NCBI RefSeq assembly: GCF_000148725.1
Contig: NZ_GL476311.1
Location: forward strand, 317,501-381,500
DNA from: Roseibium sp. TrichSKD4
GTDB taxonomy: Bacteria > Pseudomonadota > Alphaproteobacteria > Rhizobiales > Stappiaceae
Direction: 5' to 3'
DNA: 64,000 bases
A model generated the notes under the pieces. That model was given only the letters and a program-made list of their open reading frames with translations. It did not search any database and had not been told where the DNA came from. Every line of letters begins with the position of its first letter. Position 1 is the stretch's first letter. The translations under genes were made by a program, and so were the position numbers. Positions 7,643 to 17,749 of this stretch are shown piece after piece.

Positions 7643-8790
7643 TGGTGGATCTCGTCAAAGCCTTGAGCCCAGCCGAGCTGATTGCGCGCGGTGCGCCAAA
7701 AATGTTCACCACGTCAGCGAAGGCGTGGAAGGACAAGCTGATTGAATGGTTCGAAAGTGATCCGAACGGCCCGCAGCGAAAACTCTATCCGGGGCAGCTG
7801 GAGCAGGTTTTGATCGACATGCTGGCCTACGGGTTTTCCCTGCTGGGTCAGGAAGCCCAGATGGCAAGCGAACAGCGCTGGCTTCTCTTTGCCAAGCGGA
7901 ACCATCTGAATGTTGTTGCTGCCAATAATTCCACCTTTCGCCTTAAGGCAGCGCCTGCCACTTGCCAGATTGAGCTGCGAAGGGAAGAGGGCGCGGCAGG
8001 CAGCGAACTGATCGTGCCCGCCGGAACCCATTTGAATTCTGGCGGTGAGAATAGTCTCGGCTTTGTCCTGGACGAGGCGGTTGTTCTTGGCGTGGGGCAG
8101 AGCGTTGCCACAGTGGGCACAACAGCGAGTATCGCGGGAACGGCTGGCAACAGTTTTCTGGCTGGTCAGATCATGGGAACAGTGCCGGGCTTTCCGGGGC
8201 TGACGTTTTCCAATCTCTCTGAGACCAAGGGTGGGGCGGATGAGGAAAGCGATGCGGCCCTGATTGAACGGGCCGCTCATGCCCATGACCGGATCTCAAA
8301 GGCCGGTCCACGGGAAAGCTATCGCCAGCAGGCCCGGGCCTTTTCTCCTGCCATCATTGATGTGGCTGTCATTCGGCCAGAGCCGGGGCACATAGAGGTC
8401 TATCCGCTTCTGGATACGGGGCTGCCGTCTGCTGAGTTCTGCAGCCGCCTTTATGACTGGCTCGACTATGAGGTCAAACGCCCGCAAGGCGATGAACTGA
8501 CGGTGCCTTTCCCAGAAGCCGTGACCTTCTCAATCTCTGGCATTTGCCGTGGTGTAGGAGATCTAGAGGATCTGCGCAATCAGGTGGAGGCCAAGCTTGA
8601 TCTGGCAGCGTCTATCTGGTCCCGCCGTCTTGGCGACTATATGGCGTTGTCAGCCCTGACCTGCGCGGCCCGCTCGGTTACGGGCCTTGTGGACATCGAG
8701 CTTGTGTATGAGGGGCTTTCCTCGCGCCAGCTTGAAGACCACCAGTTCGCGGTGCTGACAAGCATCAGCCTCACGATGGAGGCGGCATGA
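7639..8790 (+). CDS. Phage baseplate assembly protein J
   Basis: A 383-residue gpJ-family wedge protein. Features include a QLEQVLIDMLAYG segment near residue 55, a GTxxNSG turn, an AGTAGNSFLAGQ segment and the GGADEESDAALIERA motif typical of baseplate J proteins. It may start at GTG 7639 or ATG 7642. Both ends overlap neighbouring genes. Confidence 0.9.
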   Translation: MMVDLVKALSPAELIARGAPKMFTTSAKAWKDKLIEWFESDPNGPQRKLYPGQLEQVLIDMLAYGFSLLGQEAQMASEQRWLLFAKRNHLNVVAANNSTFRLKAAPATCQIELRREEGAAGSELIVPAGTHLNSGGENSLGFVLDEAVVLGVGQSVATVGTTASIAGTAGNSFLAGQIMGTVPGFPGLTFSNLSETKGGADEESDAALIERAAHAHDRISKAGPRESYRQQARAFSPAIIDVAVIRPEPGHIEVYPLLDTGLPSAEFCSRLYDWLDYEVKRPQGDELTVPFPEAVTFSISGICRGVGDLEDLRNQVEAKLDLAASIWSRRLGDYMALSALTCAARSVTGLVDIELVYEGLSSRQLEDHQFAVLTSISLTMEAA

Positions 8791-9467
8791 TGGCAGACAA
8801 CGGCATCAGGGATCGTATCTTCCCCGAGAAGCTGATCCCGCCCGGTATCAATGACGAGCGCACCCGCGCCATTCTTGCCACCTTTGAAGCGATGGCGAAC
8901 GAGCTCGATTTTAGGGCGTTGCTCATGCGCAACTCGTCAGAAATCCCGGATGAGGCCTTGCCGCTCGCCATTCATGATTTTTCTCTGGGAGAGTTTATTC
9001 CAGCTGATGGTCTGCCCCCACGGGTCATTGGTCGTCTGATCGACCGGGCGTGGGAGTTGCACGAGGCACAAGGAACGGATGGCGGTGTTCGGCTCGGGTT
9101 GGAGTTGCTGGGTTGTCATGCGGACATTCGTCAATGGTGGCAGCAGGAGCCTCCTGCTCATCATGACACCCACGAGATCGATATCTTCTTTGATGAGGTG
9201 CTGTTTGAAGAGGCAGCTCTTGGTGACCCCAAACATCGCAATGCCGCTGACAATATCGTGGATGCCACCAAACGCTGGAGCCAGAGCACGGCCATTCGTT
9301 ATGGGGTGTTGACCCGATCCGAAGGCTATGTCGGAGCCTATGCGCAAACGGGATCCCGGTATACGGCAGCGCTTCCAATCGATGATCCGGAACCAGTTCC
9401 AGCCGTTCTTCTTCCCGCAATTGCCTGCCTTTATGGCGGCACCTTTACAGCCAGCCTTGAGGGGTAA
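8787..9467 (+). CDS. Phage tail protein I
   Basis: A 226-residue gpI-family baseplate protein. It begins in a four-base overlap with J. The N-terminal half has the ILATFEAMANELDF and LPLAIHDFSLGEF patterns and a GVRLGLELLG motif. It completes the baseplate wedge and contacts the tail fibre. The C-terminal portion carries a short RSEGYVGAYAQTG stretch and is less conserved. Confidence 0.82.
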   Translation: MMADNGIRDRIFPEKLIPPGINDERTRAILATFEAMANELDFRALLMRNSSEIPDEALPLAIHDFSLGEFIPADGLPPRVIGRLIDRAWELHEAQGTDGGVRLGLELLGCHADIRQWWQQEPPAHHDTHEIDIFFDEVLFEEAALGDPKHRNAADNIVDATKRWSQSTAIRYGVLTRSEGYVGAYAQTGSRYTAALPIDDPEPVPAVLLPAIACLYGGTFTASLEG

Positions 9468-9470
9468 TTC

Positions 9471-10133
9471 ATGGCCGCCCGTCATTCCATTGTCACTGTT
9501 GCCGGACGCAACAAGGAAGCTGCCCAAAAGGCGGCCAACCTGCCGGTGCGCTTTACCGAGATTGCCCTTGGGTCCGGGGACCGGTATCCAGCTGGCGGCG
9601 AAACCACGCTTTATGCAGAAGTCCACCGGGGTCAGATTACCGGTTCGGGTGTCATGGCAGGCGAACCGAATGCGGTCTGGTTCGATCTCTATGTGGTAGC
9701 CGATGTTGCGACCTTCTATGCGCAGGAGATTGGTCTCTTTGATGAGGACGGCGTTCTTTATGCGCTTTCCCGGTTTGACCAGGCGGTCCCGAAGTTCGGG
9801 CCGGACAGCGCGTCCCTCTCCGATAATACCTTCCGCATCGTGGTGGTTTTTTCCGATACCGAGAATGTGGTGGTTGAAACATCGCCGGTCACAGGGCTGA
9901 CGCCAGAAACCTTGTCTCAGCACCTTCCCTGGGCGCAGGATAAGCACTTTGCAGATCCAGCCAATGAAACCAACATCCCCCGCATTCGCCAGATCCATGA
10001 AGAGTTTGGACCACAAAGCGATGCGCTGATCGCTGGCTTTGCCCGCGTTACCGAAATCCTTACCCATCAGGTTGTTCTCGACAATCGCCAACGCCGATTG
10101 ATGGGGCTTAACACGGGAGGCACTTCCTTATGA
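9471..10133 (+). CDS. Phage tail fibre N-terminal protein (gpH-like)
   Basis: A 220-residue protein with the N-terminal tail-fibre domain of P2 gpH-type proteins: FTEIALGSGD, AEVHRGQI, then YAQEIGLFDEDGVLYAL. This part anchors fibres to the baseplate. The receptor-binding end is probably supplied by the next gene, whose start overlaps this stop by four bases, so the fibre appears to be split over two genes. Confidence 0.8.
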   Translation: MAARHSIVTVAGRNKEAAQKAANLPVRFTEIALGSGDRYPAGGETTLYAEVHRGQITGSGVMAGEPNAVWFDLYVVADVATFYAQEIGLFDEDGVLYALSRFDQAVPKFGPDSASLSDNTFRIVVVFSDTENVVVETSPVTGLTPETLSQHLPWAQDKHFADPANETNIPRIRQIHEEFGPQSDALIAGFARVTEILTHQVVLDNRQRRLMGLNTGGTSL

Positions 10134-10927
10134 GTGATGTAGCAACACAGCTGGCGCGCTTGACAACTGCTGCCGATGCCCACCAGACCGCCACGGATCA
10201 GTGGCTAAAGCTGATGGCGCAAATGCAGGACCTTCCGGCGCTCGGTACTAAAGAACAGGTCGAGCAGGGTGAAAATGTTCTGGTGACTGCCGATGTTCTG
10301 CCTGACAGGGTTTGGGCTGAATTGCCGGAGCTCGGAACCGCCGAACAGATTGCAGTACGTGAAAACGTTCTTGTCTGTGCTGACAAGCTGCCTGCACACC
10401 TGTTCGATGAACTGCCAGATGTTGGAACCGCCGAGCAAGTTGCAAACGGCGATGAAGTGCTGGTGACAGCCGACAGGCTTATTCCAGTTATCAAGGCCAA
10501 TGCAGGGGTGGCGGGCGATCTGGTTCTGTGCGCAGGATCGACACCATCGCCGGGAACTCTTGAGTGTGACGGATCGGCCTTGTCTCGGACCGCCTATGCA
10601 GATTTGTTCGCAGCCATCGGCACGACTTATGGCGCAGGGGACGGTGCCGATACGTTCGACATCCCTGATTTGCGCGGCGAGTTCCTCAGAGGCTGGGATC
10701 ATGGCCGGGGCGTTGATCCAGACCGGGTGTTGGGGGCACCTCAAAGCCACATGATCGAGGCACATACCCCCCCCTACGGCTATCCGCATTCCTCTACTTA
10801 CGGCATGTCCAGTTTACCAACGCCGGGTGTTCGACCAGGCAACAACACCGGTCACGCCACTGGTGGATTTGGCGGTTCGGAAACCCGGCCGCGCAATATC
10901 GCTGTGATGATCTGCATCAAATACTGA
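10130..10927 (+). CDS. Phage tail fibre protein with collar domain
   Basis: A 265-residue protein. Residues about 35-125 hold three repeats of about 32 residues with the pattern GTxEQVxxGExVLVTADxLP. Next is a tail-collar domain: LVLCAGSTPSPGTLECDGS, YADLFAAIGTTYGAGDG, then FDIPDLRGEFLRGWDHG. The C-terminus ends in a short RPRNIAVMICIKY strand. Collar-domain fibres bind the host surface. Confidence 0.85.
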   Translation: MSDVATQLARLTTAADAHQTATDQWLKLMAQMQDLPALGTKEQVEQGENVLVTADVLPDRVWAELPELGTAEQIAVRENVLVCADKLPAHLFDELPDVGTAEQVANGDEVLVTADRLIPVIKANAGVAGDLVLCAGSTPSPGTLECDGSALSRTAYADLFAAIGTTYGAGDGADTFDIPDLRGEFLRGWDHGRGVDPDRVLGAPQSHMIEAHTPPYGYPHSSTYGMSSLPTPGVRPGNNTGHATGGFGGSETRPRNIAVMICIKY

Positions 10928-10995
10928 GGGAACTTTCACGCAAGTGGGCGCGAATTTTGTGTCTGCAACGAAGTGAATGGAACAAGAGAGCTGCA

Positions 10996-11703
10996 ATGAC
11001 CCAGATCCATAACTATCATCCAGAAACTGGTGAGTTCGTTCATACTTCCAATGCGCGTCAAAACCCACTGGAACCGGACAAGGTTCTGGTTCCACAACAT
11101 GCGACCACCTTGAAGCCACCTGCTATTAAGGAGGGTTTTGCCCGTGTTTTTACCGGCACACAATGGAAAGAGGTTCCCGATCATCGGGGAGAGACGTGGT
11201 TCGACCTTGAACGCAATCCGGTTGTTATCAAACAATTGGGCTCTCCTGTTGAAAAGGACCTGATGGCCGAACTTCCTCCAGTTCCACTGGCTGACCTGAA
11301 ACTGGATGCCATTCAATCTGTTCTGGCAGAGGCAGATCGGCTGGCAGCGCAATTCGTCGCCGGATACACAGAGGCTGAACAGAGCACGTTTGTGAAACGG
11401 GAGAATGAAGCGCGCGCAATTCAGAGCGGTGCCATTTTGCCCAAAGATGCCACCTATCTCATGAAACTGGCCGGAGGGGATGCTGCTCTGGTGGCGGGGC
11501 TGAAGGACGTTATTCTATCTCGCTCTGATCTCTTTGAAGATGTGACCGTTGCCGTCACACATATGCGTCAGCAAGCGCAAGAGCGTATTGAAGCGGCTTC
11601 TGATGCGGATGCGCTGGCAGAGGTCTTGAACGCGCTCAAACAACAGGCGGTAGAAACAGCAGCCGGTTTGTTGGCTCGCAAGGCCGCTCTGGATAACGGG
11701 TAA
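10996..11703 (+). CDS. Probable tail fibre assembly protein
   Basis: A 235-residue protein directly after the fibre gene, where fibre-assembly chaperones sit. The N-terminal third (NYHPETGEFV, then FTGTQWKEVPDHRG) fits Tfa-like or DUF4376-type proteins. The C-terminal two thirds are alpha-helical and Ala/Glu-rich. The start at 10996 is chosen for the AAGAGAG site before it. Assignment rests on position and N-terminal pattern. Confidence 0.6.
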   Translation: MTQIHNYHPETGEFVHTSNARQNPLEPDKVLVPQHATTLKPPAIKEGFARVFTGTQWKEVPDHRGETWFDLERNPVVIKQLGSPVEKDLMAELPPVPLADLKLDAIQSVLAEADRLAAQFVAGYTEAEQSTFVKRENEARAIQSGAILPKDATYLMKLAGGDAALVAGLKDVILSRSDLFEDVTVAVTHMRQQAQERIEAASDADALAEVLNALKQQAVETAAGLLARKAALDNG

Positions 11704-11708
11704 CGGCC

Positions 11709-12191
11709 ATGCGCTATTGCGACGCCCGTCCTTTAATCAAGTCAGGAGACCTCATGGCCTTCAGGGGCGAAGGGTTTGTTTCGCGGATCATTCGTCATGT
11801 AACGGGCGGGCGTCACACCCATGTCGGTATTGCCTGGGTGTTCCGGGAGCGGGTGTTCTTGCTGGAAGCGCGGGAAGGACGCGGCGTTCAGATCCGGGCG
11901 CTTTCAACCTGTCTGCCATGTGACTGGCTTCACTGTGATCTCACCTGGACGGAGAGAGCAGAAACCGCCGCTCTGTCAAAGCTTGGAAAGCCTTATTCCT
12001 ACGTGGATGCACTTCGTGTCGGGATGGGGATAGCTCCCGCCAATAGCGGTTACATCTGCTCTGAATTTGCAGCCCGTGTTCAGGCACACATAACCGCCCG
12101 GATCCCGTACTTCCCCGCTCACACACCAACCAGCCTCGTCCAGTCCTGGCTTGATCAGGATGTTCCCCTTGTTGCCCTGAAAGAGGACTGA
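11709..12191 (+). CDS. YiiX-like NlpC/P60-type papain-like hydrolase
   Basis: A 160-residue protein with the permuted papain-like layout: GDLMAFRG near residue 13, catalytic His in RHTHVGIAW (H38) and catalytic Cys in GYICSEFA (C117). This is the order seen in YiiX/YebB-type NlpC/P60 proteins. No signal peptide or membrane segment is visible. It starts five bases after the previous gene, in the late operon, so a lysis or cell-wall role is possible. Confidence 0.75.
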   Translation: MRYCDARPLIKSGDLMAFRGEGFVSRIIRHVTGGRHTHVGIAWVFRERVFLLEAREGRGVQIRALSTCLPCDWLHCDLTWTERAETAALSKLGKPYSYVDALRVGMGIAPANSGYICSEFAARVQAHITARIPYFPAHTPTSLVQSWLDQDVPLVALKED

Positions 12192-12316
12192 TGAATACCG
12201 GAAGTGTTCCGGCGAATTGATGGCTATGCAGCCCTAAACTCGAAAGTGTCCAGACCAGTGTTGATAGCTGCGCTGGTCCTTCAAAACGGAATTCATCGAA
12301 CCTTACGGAGATCCCG

Positions 12317-12817
12317 ATGAAGCGATTTTTGCTTTCCTGTCTACTCGTCCCGCTATTGAGCCTGACTGCTCTCGCCCATTCTGAAACTTCCCCCGGCTTC
12401 ATCTTCAATGGCTTTAATGATCCTGCCGCCATCGCTGTGATCGATGAGCATGAACAATTCATCATGGAGACTGCCATGTATGAGTACAAGGCTCATGTCA
12501 CATCTGTTTATGATGCTGACACCATCACCGCCGATATTGACCTTGGCTTCAAGGCTGCCCTCAAGGGCGTGAAGCTACGCCTCTACAGCATCGATGCCCC
12601 GGAAATGCGCGGTCAGGAAAAGGAGCAGGGTCGAATATCCCGCGATTGGCTCCGGGAGCGCATTCTTGGCAAGGACGTGTTTGTGCGCACCTACAAGGAT
12701 CAAACGGGCAAGTATGGCCGGTGGCTTGCCGAGATTTATCCACTTGACGATCAGCGCCAAAGCTACAATGCGATGCTTGTGGCAGAGGGCCTCGCAAAGC
12801 CCGCCTTCTATACCTGA
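12317..12817 (+). CDS. Secreted thermonuclease-like (SNase) protein
   Basis: A 166-residue protein with a clear signal peptide (residues 1-20, MKRF then a hydrophobic core). The staphylococcal-nuclease domain spans about residues 55-165: VYDADTITADI, LRLYSIDAPEMRG, the R-E pair downstream and KYGRWLAEIYP. The conserved Asp, Arg and Glu residues are visible. It would cut nucleic acids outside the cytoplasm. A GGAG site precedes the start. It is probably a prophage accessory gene. Confidence 0.8.
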   Translation: MKRFLLSCLLVPLLSLTALAHSETSPGFIFNGFNDPAAIAVIDEHEQFIMETAMYEYKAHVTSVYDADTITADIDLGFKAALKGVKLRLYSIDAPEMRGQEKEQGRISRDWLRERILGKDVFVRTYKDQTGKYGRWLAEIYPLDDQRQSYNAMLVAEGLAKPAFYT

Positions 12818-12836
12818 CCACTAGAGCTAAATGGGG

Positions 12837-12865
12837 CGACTGATCTCTTTGGATCAGTCGTTCTT
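12837..12865 (+). terminator. Rho-independent terminator after the nuclease gene
   Basis: CGACTGATC (12837-12845) and GATCAGTCG (12852-12860) form a perfect nine-base stem with a six-base loop, followed by TTCTT. A second, seven-base stem lies near 12891-12911. They separate the nuclease from the methylase gene. Confidence 0.6.
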
Positions 12866-13035
12866 GACTCTCGATGAAGACGGGAGGCCTTGAGCGCTGA
12901 GAACGCTCAAAACACCGGGGATATGATTGGCGTCACTCCCGGCCAATGACAGCAAAAGACAATCATCGCTCCCGTCACCACCATCGATGGATGACCAGTA
13001 TGGGCGATTCTTTTTGAAGTGAACAGAGCAAGAAC

Positions 13036-13827
13036 ATGCAAATGTTAGAAGCTGTCTCTCCGGTCAAACCTGTCGCTGCCTATATCGGCGGAAAGCTGCA
13101 ACTCGCCAAGCATATTGCCGGGCGTATCAGCGCGGTGGACCATGCCACTTATGTTGAGCCGTTTATTGGCATGGGCGGGATCTTCTTCCGCCGGTCCCTC
13201 AAACCGAAATGCGAAGTCATCAATGACATCTCCAAAGATGTCGCCACCCTGTTCCGCATTCTTCAGCGTCACTATCCGCAGTTCCTCGACACGCTGAAGT
13301 TCCAGCTCACCAGCAGGTCGGAATTCCAGCGGCTCCTCAAGACCGACCCGGATACCTTGACCGATCTGGAGCGGGCAGCCCGCTTCCTTTACCTCCAGCG
13401 GATCTCGTTTGCGGGCAAGGTCCAGGGGCGGACCTTTGGTGTCTCCCTGCGTGGTGCCCGGTTTGATCTGACCAAGGTGGAACCGCTTCTGGAAGATGTC
13501 CATGAACGGCTGTCCGGCGTCATCATCGAGCACTTGGCCTATGCTGACTGCATCAAACGCTACGACCGGCCAGACACTCTCTTCTACATCGACCCGCCTT
13601 ACTGGGACTGCGAGACCTACTACGGCAAGGGTGTCTTTTCGAAAGACGACTTCCAGGCTCTTGCCGGTCAGCTGAAGGATATCAAGGGCCGCTTCCTGAT
13701 GTCGATCAACGATGTTCCGGAGATCCGCGAAATCTTCGCTGACTTCGACATCGAACAAGTCACCCTCAAATACACAGCCAATGCCAAGGGTGTAAAGCAG
13801 GCAAAGGAGCTGGTGATTGGGAACTAA
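13036..13827 (+). CDS. DNA adenine methylase (D12 class)
   Basis: A 263-residue Dam-type N6-adenine methyltransferase. It shows an AdoMet motif FIGMGG at residues 43-48, the catalytic DPPY at 186-189 and the GxxxFF region typical of D12 enzymes. It would methylate adenine in short duplex sites, protecting phage DNA or altering host regulation. It is the last protein gene before tRNA-Arg and stands apart from the tail operon, suggesting a separately expressed gene. Confidence 0.9.
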   Translation: MQMLEAVSPVKPVAAYIGGKLQLAKHIAGRISAVDHATYVEPFIGMGGIFFRRSLKPKCEVINDISKDVATLFRILQRHYPQFLDTLKFQLTSRSEFQRLLKTDPDTLTDLERAARFLYLQRISFAGKVQGRTFGVSLRGARFDLTKVEPLLEDVHERLSGVIIEHLAYADCIKRYDRPDTLFYIDPPYWDCETYYGKGVFSKDDFQALAGQLKDIKGRFLMSINDVPEIREIFADFDIEQVTLKYTANAKGVKQAKELVIGN

Positions 13828-13993
13828 ATTGGGAAGCAATTTTGCCCGTTAGAAGGGCCGGATTTGTGCTGGGGTGTGTGCAATCAGAAATGTCGTTGTG
13901 TGCAGAATGAAAAAGCGCGCCACAATAAGACAAGCATCAATTGAAGTTTCAATAACGGCCTATAGCTCCGCTCACTATCAAGCATGGTAATGA

Positions 13994-14070
<77 letters not shown>

Positions 14071-14085
14071 AAGCCATTTTCTGAT

Positions 14086-14114
14086 ACAATATGGAACTAT
14101 CAAAATCCACGCAA
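14086..14114 (-). promoter_or_regulatory. Probable promoter of tRNA-Arg
   Basis: On the minus strand, TTGCGT (14109-14114) and TATTGT (14086-14091) are separated by 17 bases and lie about 15-20 bases before the tRNA 5' end. This argues that the next gene begins at 14151 rather than at the earlier ATG at 14091. Confidence 0.5.
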
Positions 14115-14150
14115 AATGCGGGGTGGGAACGACTTGGGGTGAACCGCACT

Positions 14151-14738
14151 ATGGAATGGAATGAACTTCAACATGCGATGGATCAAGCGCAAGCTAACAG
14201 AAAACGCGCCGCAAATGATCTCCACTTTGCTCGGCAAATGGCTGCCGGTGCCATTCGCACGGAGGACGATTGGAACAAACGTGGTGATAAATTACGGAAA
14301 CCACTCAGGCGATTGCTGAAGACAATCCGAGCACAACCGCCAGAATGCTGCGAGCATCTCAGGATGCTCGGTCAGAGCTTCGGTCGCCCTGTCGATCTGC
14401 ATGACATCGGCTTTGTCGCGAATGAAGCGCTTGATCTACTTCGTCAAGACGGGCGAAAGCCCTTGCCAATTCGCGGCGCGGTTCAATGGCTGCTGATACA
14501 CTATCGCGGACAGGGACATCGCGTTAGCAACACGCTCTATGGACCCGATGGCGTCCCAAATAGGCCAAGTGAATGCGTTTTATGGCTGACGTCCGAACTG
14601 ACGAACCTCGGTCACAAGACCGATGAGGGGGAAGTGTACGACATTCTTCGCAGCCCGAAGATGCGGACTTTTGTAGCAGACTTACAAAAACCCCCAGCAA
14701 ATGATGCTGAGTTTCCGACAAGTGCTCTGACACCATAA
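14151..14738 (+). CDS. Hypothetical protein next to tRNA-Arg
   Basis: A 195-residue protein I do not recognise. The N-terminus is helical and charged (HAMDQAQANRKRAA). The centre has CCEHLRMLGQSFGRPV. The later part is a possible winged-helix region (ALDLLRQDGRKPLPI, then AVQWLLIHYRGQGHRVSNTLY). It is followed by an AlpA-like gene and a primase, so it probably belongs to the same integrative or phage-like module. Confidence 0.55.
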   Translation: MEWNELQHAMDQAQANRKRAANDLHFARQMAAGAIRTEDDWNKRGDKLRKPLRRLLKTIRAQPPECCEHLRMLGQSFGRPVDLHDIGFVANEALDLLRQDGRKPLPIRGAVQWLLIHYRGQGHRVSNTLYGPDGVPNRPSECVLWLTSELTNLGHKTDEGEVYDILRSPKMRTFVADLQKPPANDAEFPTSALTP

Positions 14739-14781
14739 CTTCCTCAAGCTTGCTTCAGTTTCAACAAACTGGAGCAGTAAA

Positions 14782-15066
14782 ATGCATCACCAACTTCAAA
14801 GTGCCGCAAGGCCCTCGACTTTTGACCCCGACCGAGCTGCGGTAACTGACAGCGATTGGCTCACAACCAATCAAGTCGGTCGGCTACTGCAGATTTCGCC
14901 ATCGTCGCTGGAGAAGGCTCGCTCTGTCGGATCGGGCCCTTTCTCCAAGTTGCCCTATCACAAGATTGGTCGATCCGTTCGATATCACAGACGCGATGTC
15001 CTAGCGTTTCTGCAGGATAGGAAGATCGCTGGTTCCAGTCTGGTACAAAAGGAGACTGGACGATGA
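14782..15066 (+). CDS. AlpA/excisionase-like DNA-binding protein
   Basis: A 94-residue protein with a MerR-type helix-turn-helix: DWLTTNQVGRLLQIS near residues 26-40, then a wing with IGRSVRYHRRDVLAFL near 67-82. Proteins of this type activate integrase genes or act as excisionases. It overlaps the primase start by four bases. No integrase is found in this segment, so its partner may have been lost in the rearrangement. Confidence 0.75.
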   Translation: MHHQLQSAARPSTFDPDRAAVTDSDWLTTNQVGRLLQISPSSLEKARSVGSGPFSKLPYHKIGRSVRYHRRDVLAFLQDRKIAGSSLVQKETGR

Positions 15067-16106
15067 CACGTGGCATTATCTCGCAAGTCAAAGAAGCTAT
15101 ACGCGATAGAGGCATCTCCGATGTAGTTCTTGCCTTATTTCCAGATGCGGTTCGTTCTGCGAGCGGTATCCACATGGGTTCGGTCAAAGGCGAAAAGGGT
15201 CAAAGCCTTTCTGTCGAGAGAACCAAGGGGTATTGGAAAGACCATGCAACCGGCGACAAAGGCGCGGACCTGATCGCGCTCTGGAAACAGCATCGTCAGC
15301 TTTCATCAAAAACGGAAGCGGCGATTGAACTGGCTGAACGTCTAAGCATCGAAATCGCAGAATCCAAAGCGGACGTTCCTCGGAAACCCACACCAGTACC
15401 GGCTGATGCGCCATTACACAACTTGAAGCTTGGCATGCCCTTTCCCGGCAACGAAGAATACCGGCTTACGCAAATTTTTGAGTACCGAGATGAGACAGAC
15501 GCGCTCCTCAGTTTCGTTCTGAGATATGAGAAACTCGCCGCTTTGTCTGACCAAAAACAACTGAAAAAGGTCGTGCCATACAGCTTTGATCATGACGCGA
15601 ATTGCTGGAAAATGAGGGCGCCTAAAACAGCCTACTCCTCACTTTATGGGTTACAAAAGCTGCGGAGATCACCTGACCGTCCAGTGCTCCTCGTCGAGGG
15701 TGAAAAAACTGCTGATGCTGCGGCTGAGCAATTCCCAGACCATGTTGCAGTGACTTGGCCCGGTGGTACTGGTGCCATCGGAAAGGTCGATGCTGCGCCA
15801 TTGAGGGGGCGGGACGTGGTGATCTGGCCTGACAATGATGAGCCGGGCAGGAAGGTTGTTCCGGTTTGGCAGATGAAGCTGGCGGAAATCGGCGCGGCTA
15901 GCTTCAAGGTGGTTGATCCTTCAGACGTCAAGATCGAAAAATGGGATCTGGCAGATGCCATTCCTGACGGAATTGACGTTTGCCAGATGTTAGCTCGCGC
16001 GGAGCCGATTGATCTGCGCGAATTACGAACCTTCAACCGGCTTGACATGTCGGAACTCGTCAAGCGTCTGATCTATGTTGGAAAGCTGGCCATTCTGGTC
16101 GACGAG
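15063..16106 (+). pseudogene. Phage/plasmid-type primase, truncated by IS21
   Basis: 348 residues remain before the IS21-type terminal repeat at 16107. A Toprim-like domain is visible around residues 205-275: VLLVEGEKTADAA, TWPGGTGAIGKVD, then VVIWPDNDEPG, supplying the acidic metal-binding residues. An N-terminal part with YWKDHATGDKGADLIAL resembles the zinc-less primase N-domain of phage and plasmid replication proteins. The helicase half usually found downstream is missing. The last two codons before the stop come from the IS. Confidence 0.75.
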
Positions 16107-16219
16107 TGTTGATTTTCACTGAGAACTGACCCGGTGGCCCCATAAATTGTCACTGAGAACTGACCCATGTGAACACACTACCCCGACGTTTTTGGCTCGG
16201 GGGATATGGAGTGATCGAC

Positions 16220-17749
16220 ATGGGATTTTTGAGTGTCATTCGACGCTGGGCATTGCGTGACAAAATGCCAATCAGAGAGATTTCCCGTCGCACGGGTTTA
16301 TCTCGCAACACGGTGAAGAAGTATCTGCGCGAGGGCATTGTTGAGCCGAAGTTCAAAACCCCGCCGCGACCAACCAAACTTGATCCGTATGCGGACCGTT
16401 TGTCTTCTTGGTTTGTGGCCCAGACGCGCAAGTCGCGCAAAGAGCGTCGAACCGTCAAACAGATGCACGTGGATCTGGTGCAGTTAGGGTATGATGGCTC
16501 CTATGAACGTGTGGCGGCCTTTGTCCGTGCGTGGCGTGCGGACCGGCAGCGGGCGGAACAGACGACAGGGCGCGGCACATTTGTGCCTCTGATCTTCCAG
16601 CCCGGCGAAGCTTTCCAGTTTGATTGGAGTGAAGACTGGGCCAATATTGGCGGCGAGCGACTGAAGCTTCAGGTCGCGCATATCAAGTTGTCACACAGTC
16701 GGGCGTTTTTGGTCCGGGCTTACCTGCTGCAAACGCACGAGATGCTGTTTGACGCCCATTGGCACGCGTTCCGCGTGTTTGGCGGCGTTCCTGGCCGAGG
16801 GATCTATGACAATATGAAGACAGCGGTTGATCGCGTCGGCAAAGGCAAGCAGCGGGACATCAACGTCCGTTTCAAGGCGATGGCTAGCCACTACGTCTTT
16901 GAGCCTGAGTTCTGCAATCCGGCTTCAGGTTGGGAGAAAGGCCAGGTCGAGAAGAACGTCCAGGACGCGCGCAATCGGCTTTGGCAGGTCATGCCCGTCC
17001 TTGCAGATCTGGCTGAACTGAACCAATGGCTTGAAGATCGGTGCATCGCCCTTTGGGCGGAGACGCCGCACAAAGCCTTGCCGGGGTCTCTCGCCGATGT
17101 GTGGAAAGCTGAGAAGCCAATGCTGATGGCTCTGCCGCCGGCCTTCGATGGATTTATCGAACATAGCAAGCGAGTGTCTCCCACATGCCTGATCACATTC
17201 GAACGCAACAGGTATAGCGTGCCCGCCAGCTTTGCGAACCGCCGTGTCAGCCTGCATGTCTACCCTGACCGACTGGTCGTTGTGGCCGAAGGGCAAACAG
17301 TTTGTGAACATGCACGGCTCATTGATCGGTCCTGCCGCAAATCAGGCAAGGTTGTTTATGACTGGCGGCACTATCTTGCTGTCATTCAGCGCAAACCTGG
17401 CGCCCTTCGCAATGGCGCGCCCTTCACCGAGATGCCGGAAGCCTTCCAACGGCTGCAGGAACGCATGTTACGCAAGGAGGGGGGTGACAGGGAAATGGTC
17501 GACATCCTCTCATTGGTTCTGCAGCATAACGAAGAGGACGTGTTACGCGCCGTGGACAAGGCGCTGGAAGCGGGTGTGCCAACCAAGACGCATATCCTGA
17601 ACCTTCTACACCGGTTGATCGACCGTAAGCCGACGGAACATCCAGAAGTCGACCCACCGGACGCCTTGGCATTGCAAACCACGCCCGAGGCAAATCTAAA
17701 TCGTTACGATGGCCTGAGACAGGCTGGGGAGAAGCGCCATGCGTCATGA
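16220..17749 (+). CDS. istA: IS21 transposase IstA
   Basis: A DDE transposase of 509 residues from the chosen ATG, which has GGAG eight bases upstream; a GTG at 16169 would add 17. The N-terminal helix-turn-helix is [21 protein letters not shown]. The catalytic core begins at [10 protein letters not shown] and continues through [11 protein letters not shown] and [11 protein letters not shown], giving the D, D, E triad. The C-terminus has the Mu-type beta-barrel. It overlaps istB. Confidence 0.93.
   Translation: MGFLSVIRRWALRDKMPIREISRRTGLSRNTVKKYLREGIVEPKFKTPPRPTKLDPYADRLSSWFVAQTRKSRKERRTVKQMHVDLVQLGYDGSYERVAAFVRAWRADRQRAEQTTGRGTFVPLIFQPGEAFQFDWSEDWANIGGERLKLQVAHIKLSHSRAFLVRAYLLQTHEMLFDAHWHAFRVFGGVPGRGIYDNMKTAVDRVGKGKQRDINVRFKAMASHYVFEPEFCNPASGWEKGQVEKNVQDARNRLWQVMPVLADLAELNQWLEDRCIALWAETPHKALPGSLADVWKAEKPMLMALPPAFDGFIEHSKRVSPTCLITFERNRYSVPASFANRRVSLHVYPDRLVVVAEGQTVCEHARLIDRSCRKSGKVVYDWRHYLAVIQRKPGALRNGAPFTEMPEAFQRLQERMLRKEGGDREMVDILSLVLQHNEEDVLRAVDKALEAGVPTKTHILNLLHRLIDRKPTEHPEVDPPDALALQTTPEANLNRYDGLRQAGEKRHAS

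Noticed and set aside
8937-10091. A 384-residue minus-strand frame over genes I and H.
   Set aside because: Both plus-strand tail genes beneath it are well supported by family motifs and overlapping starts.
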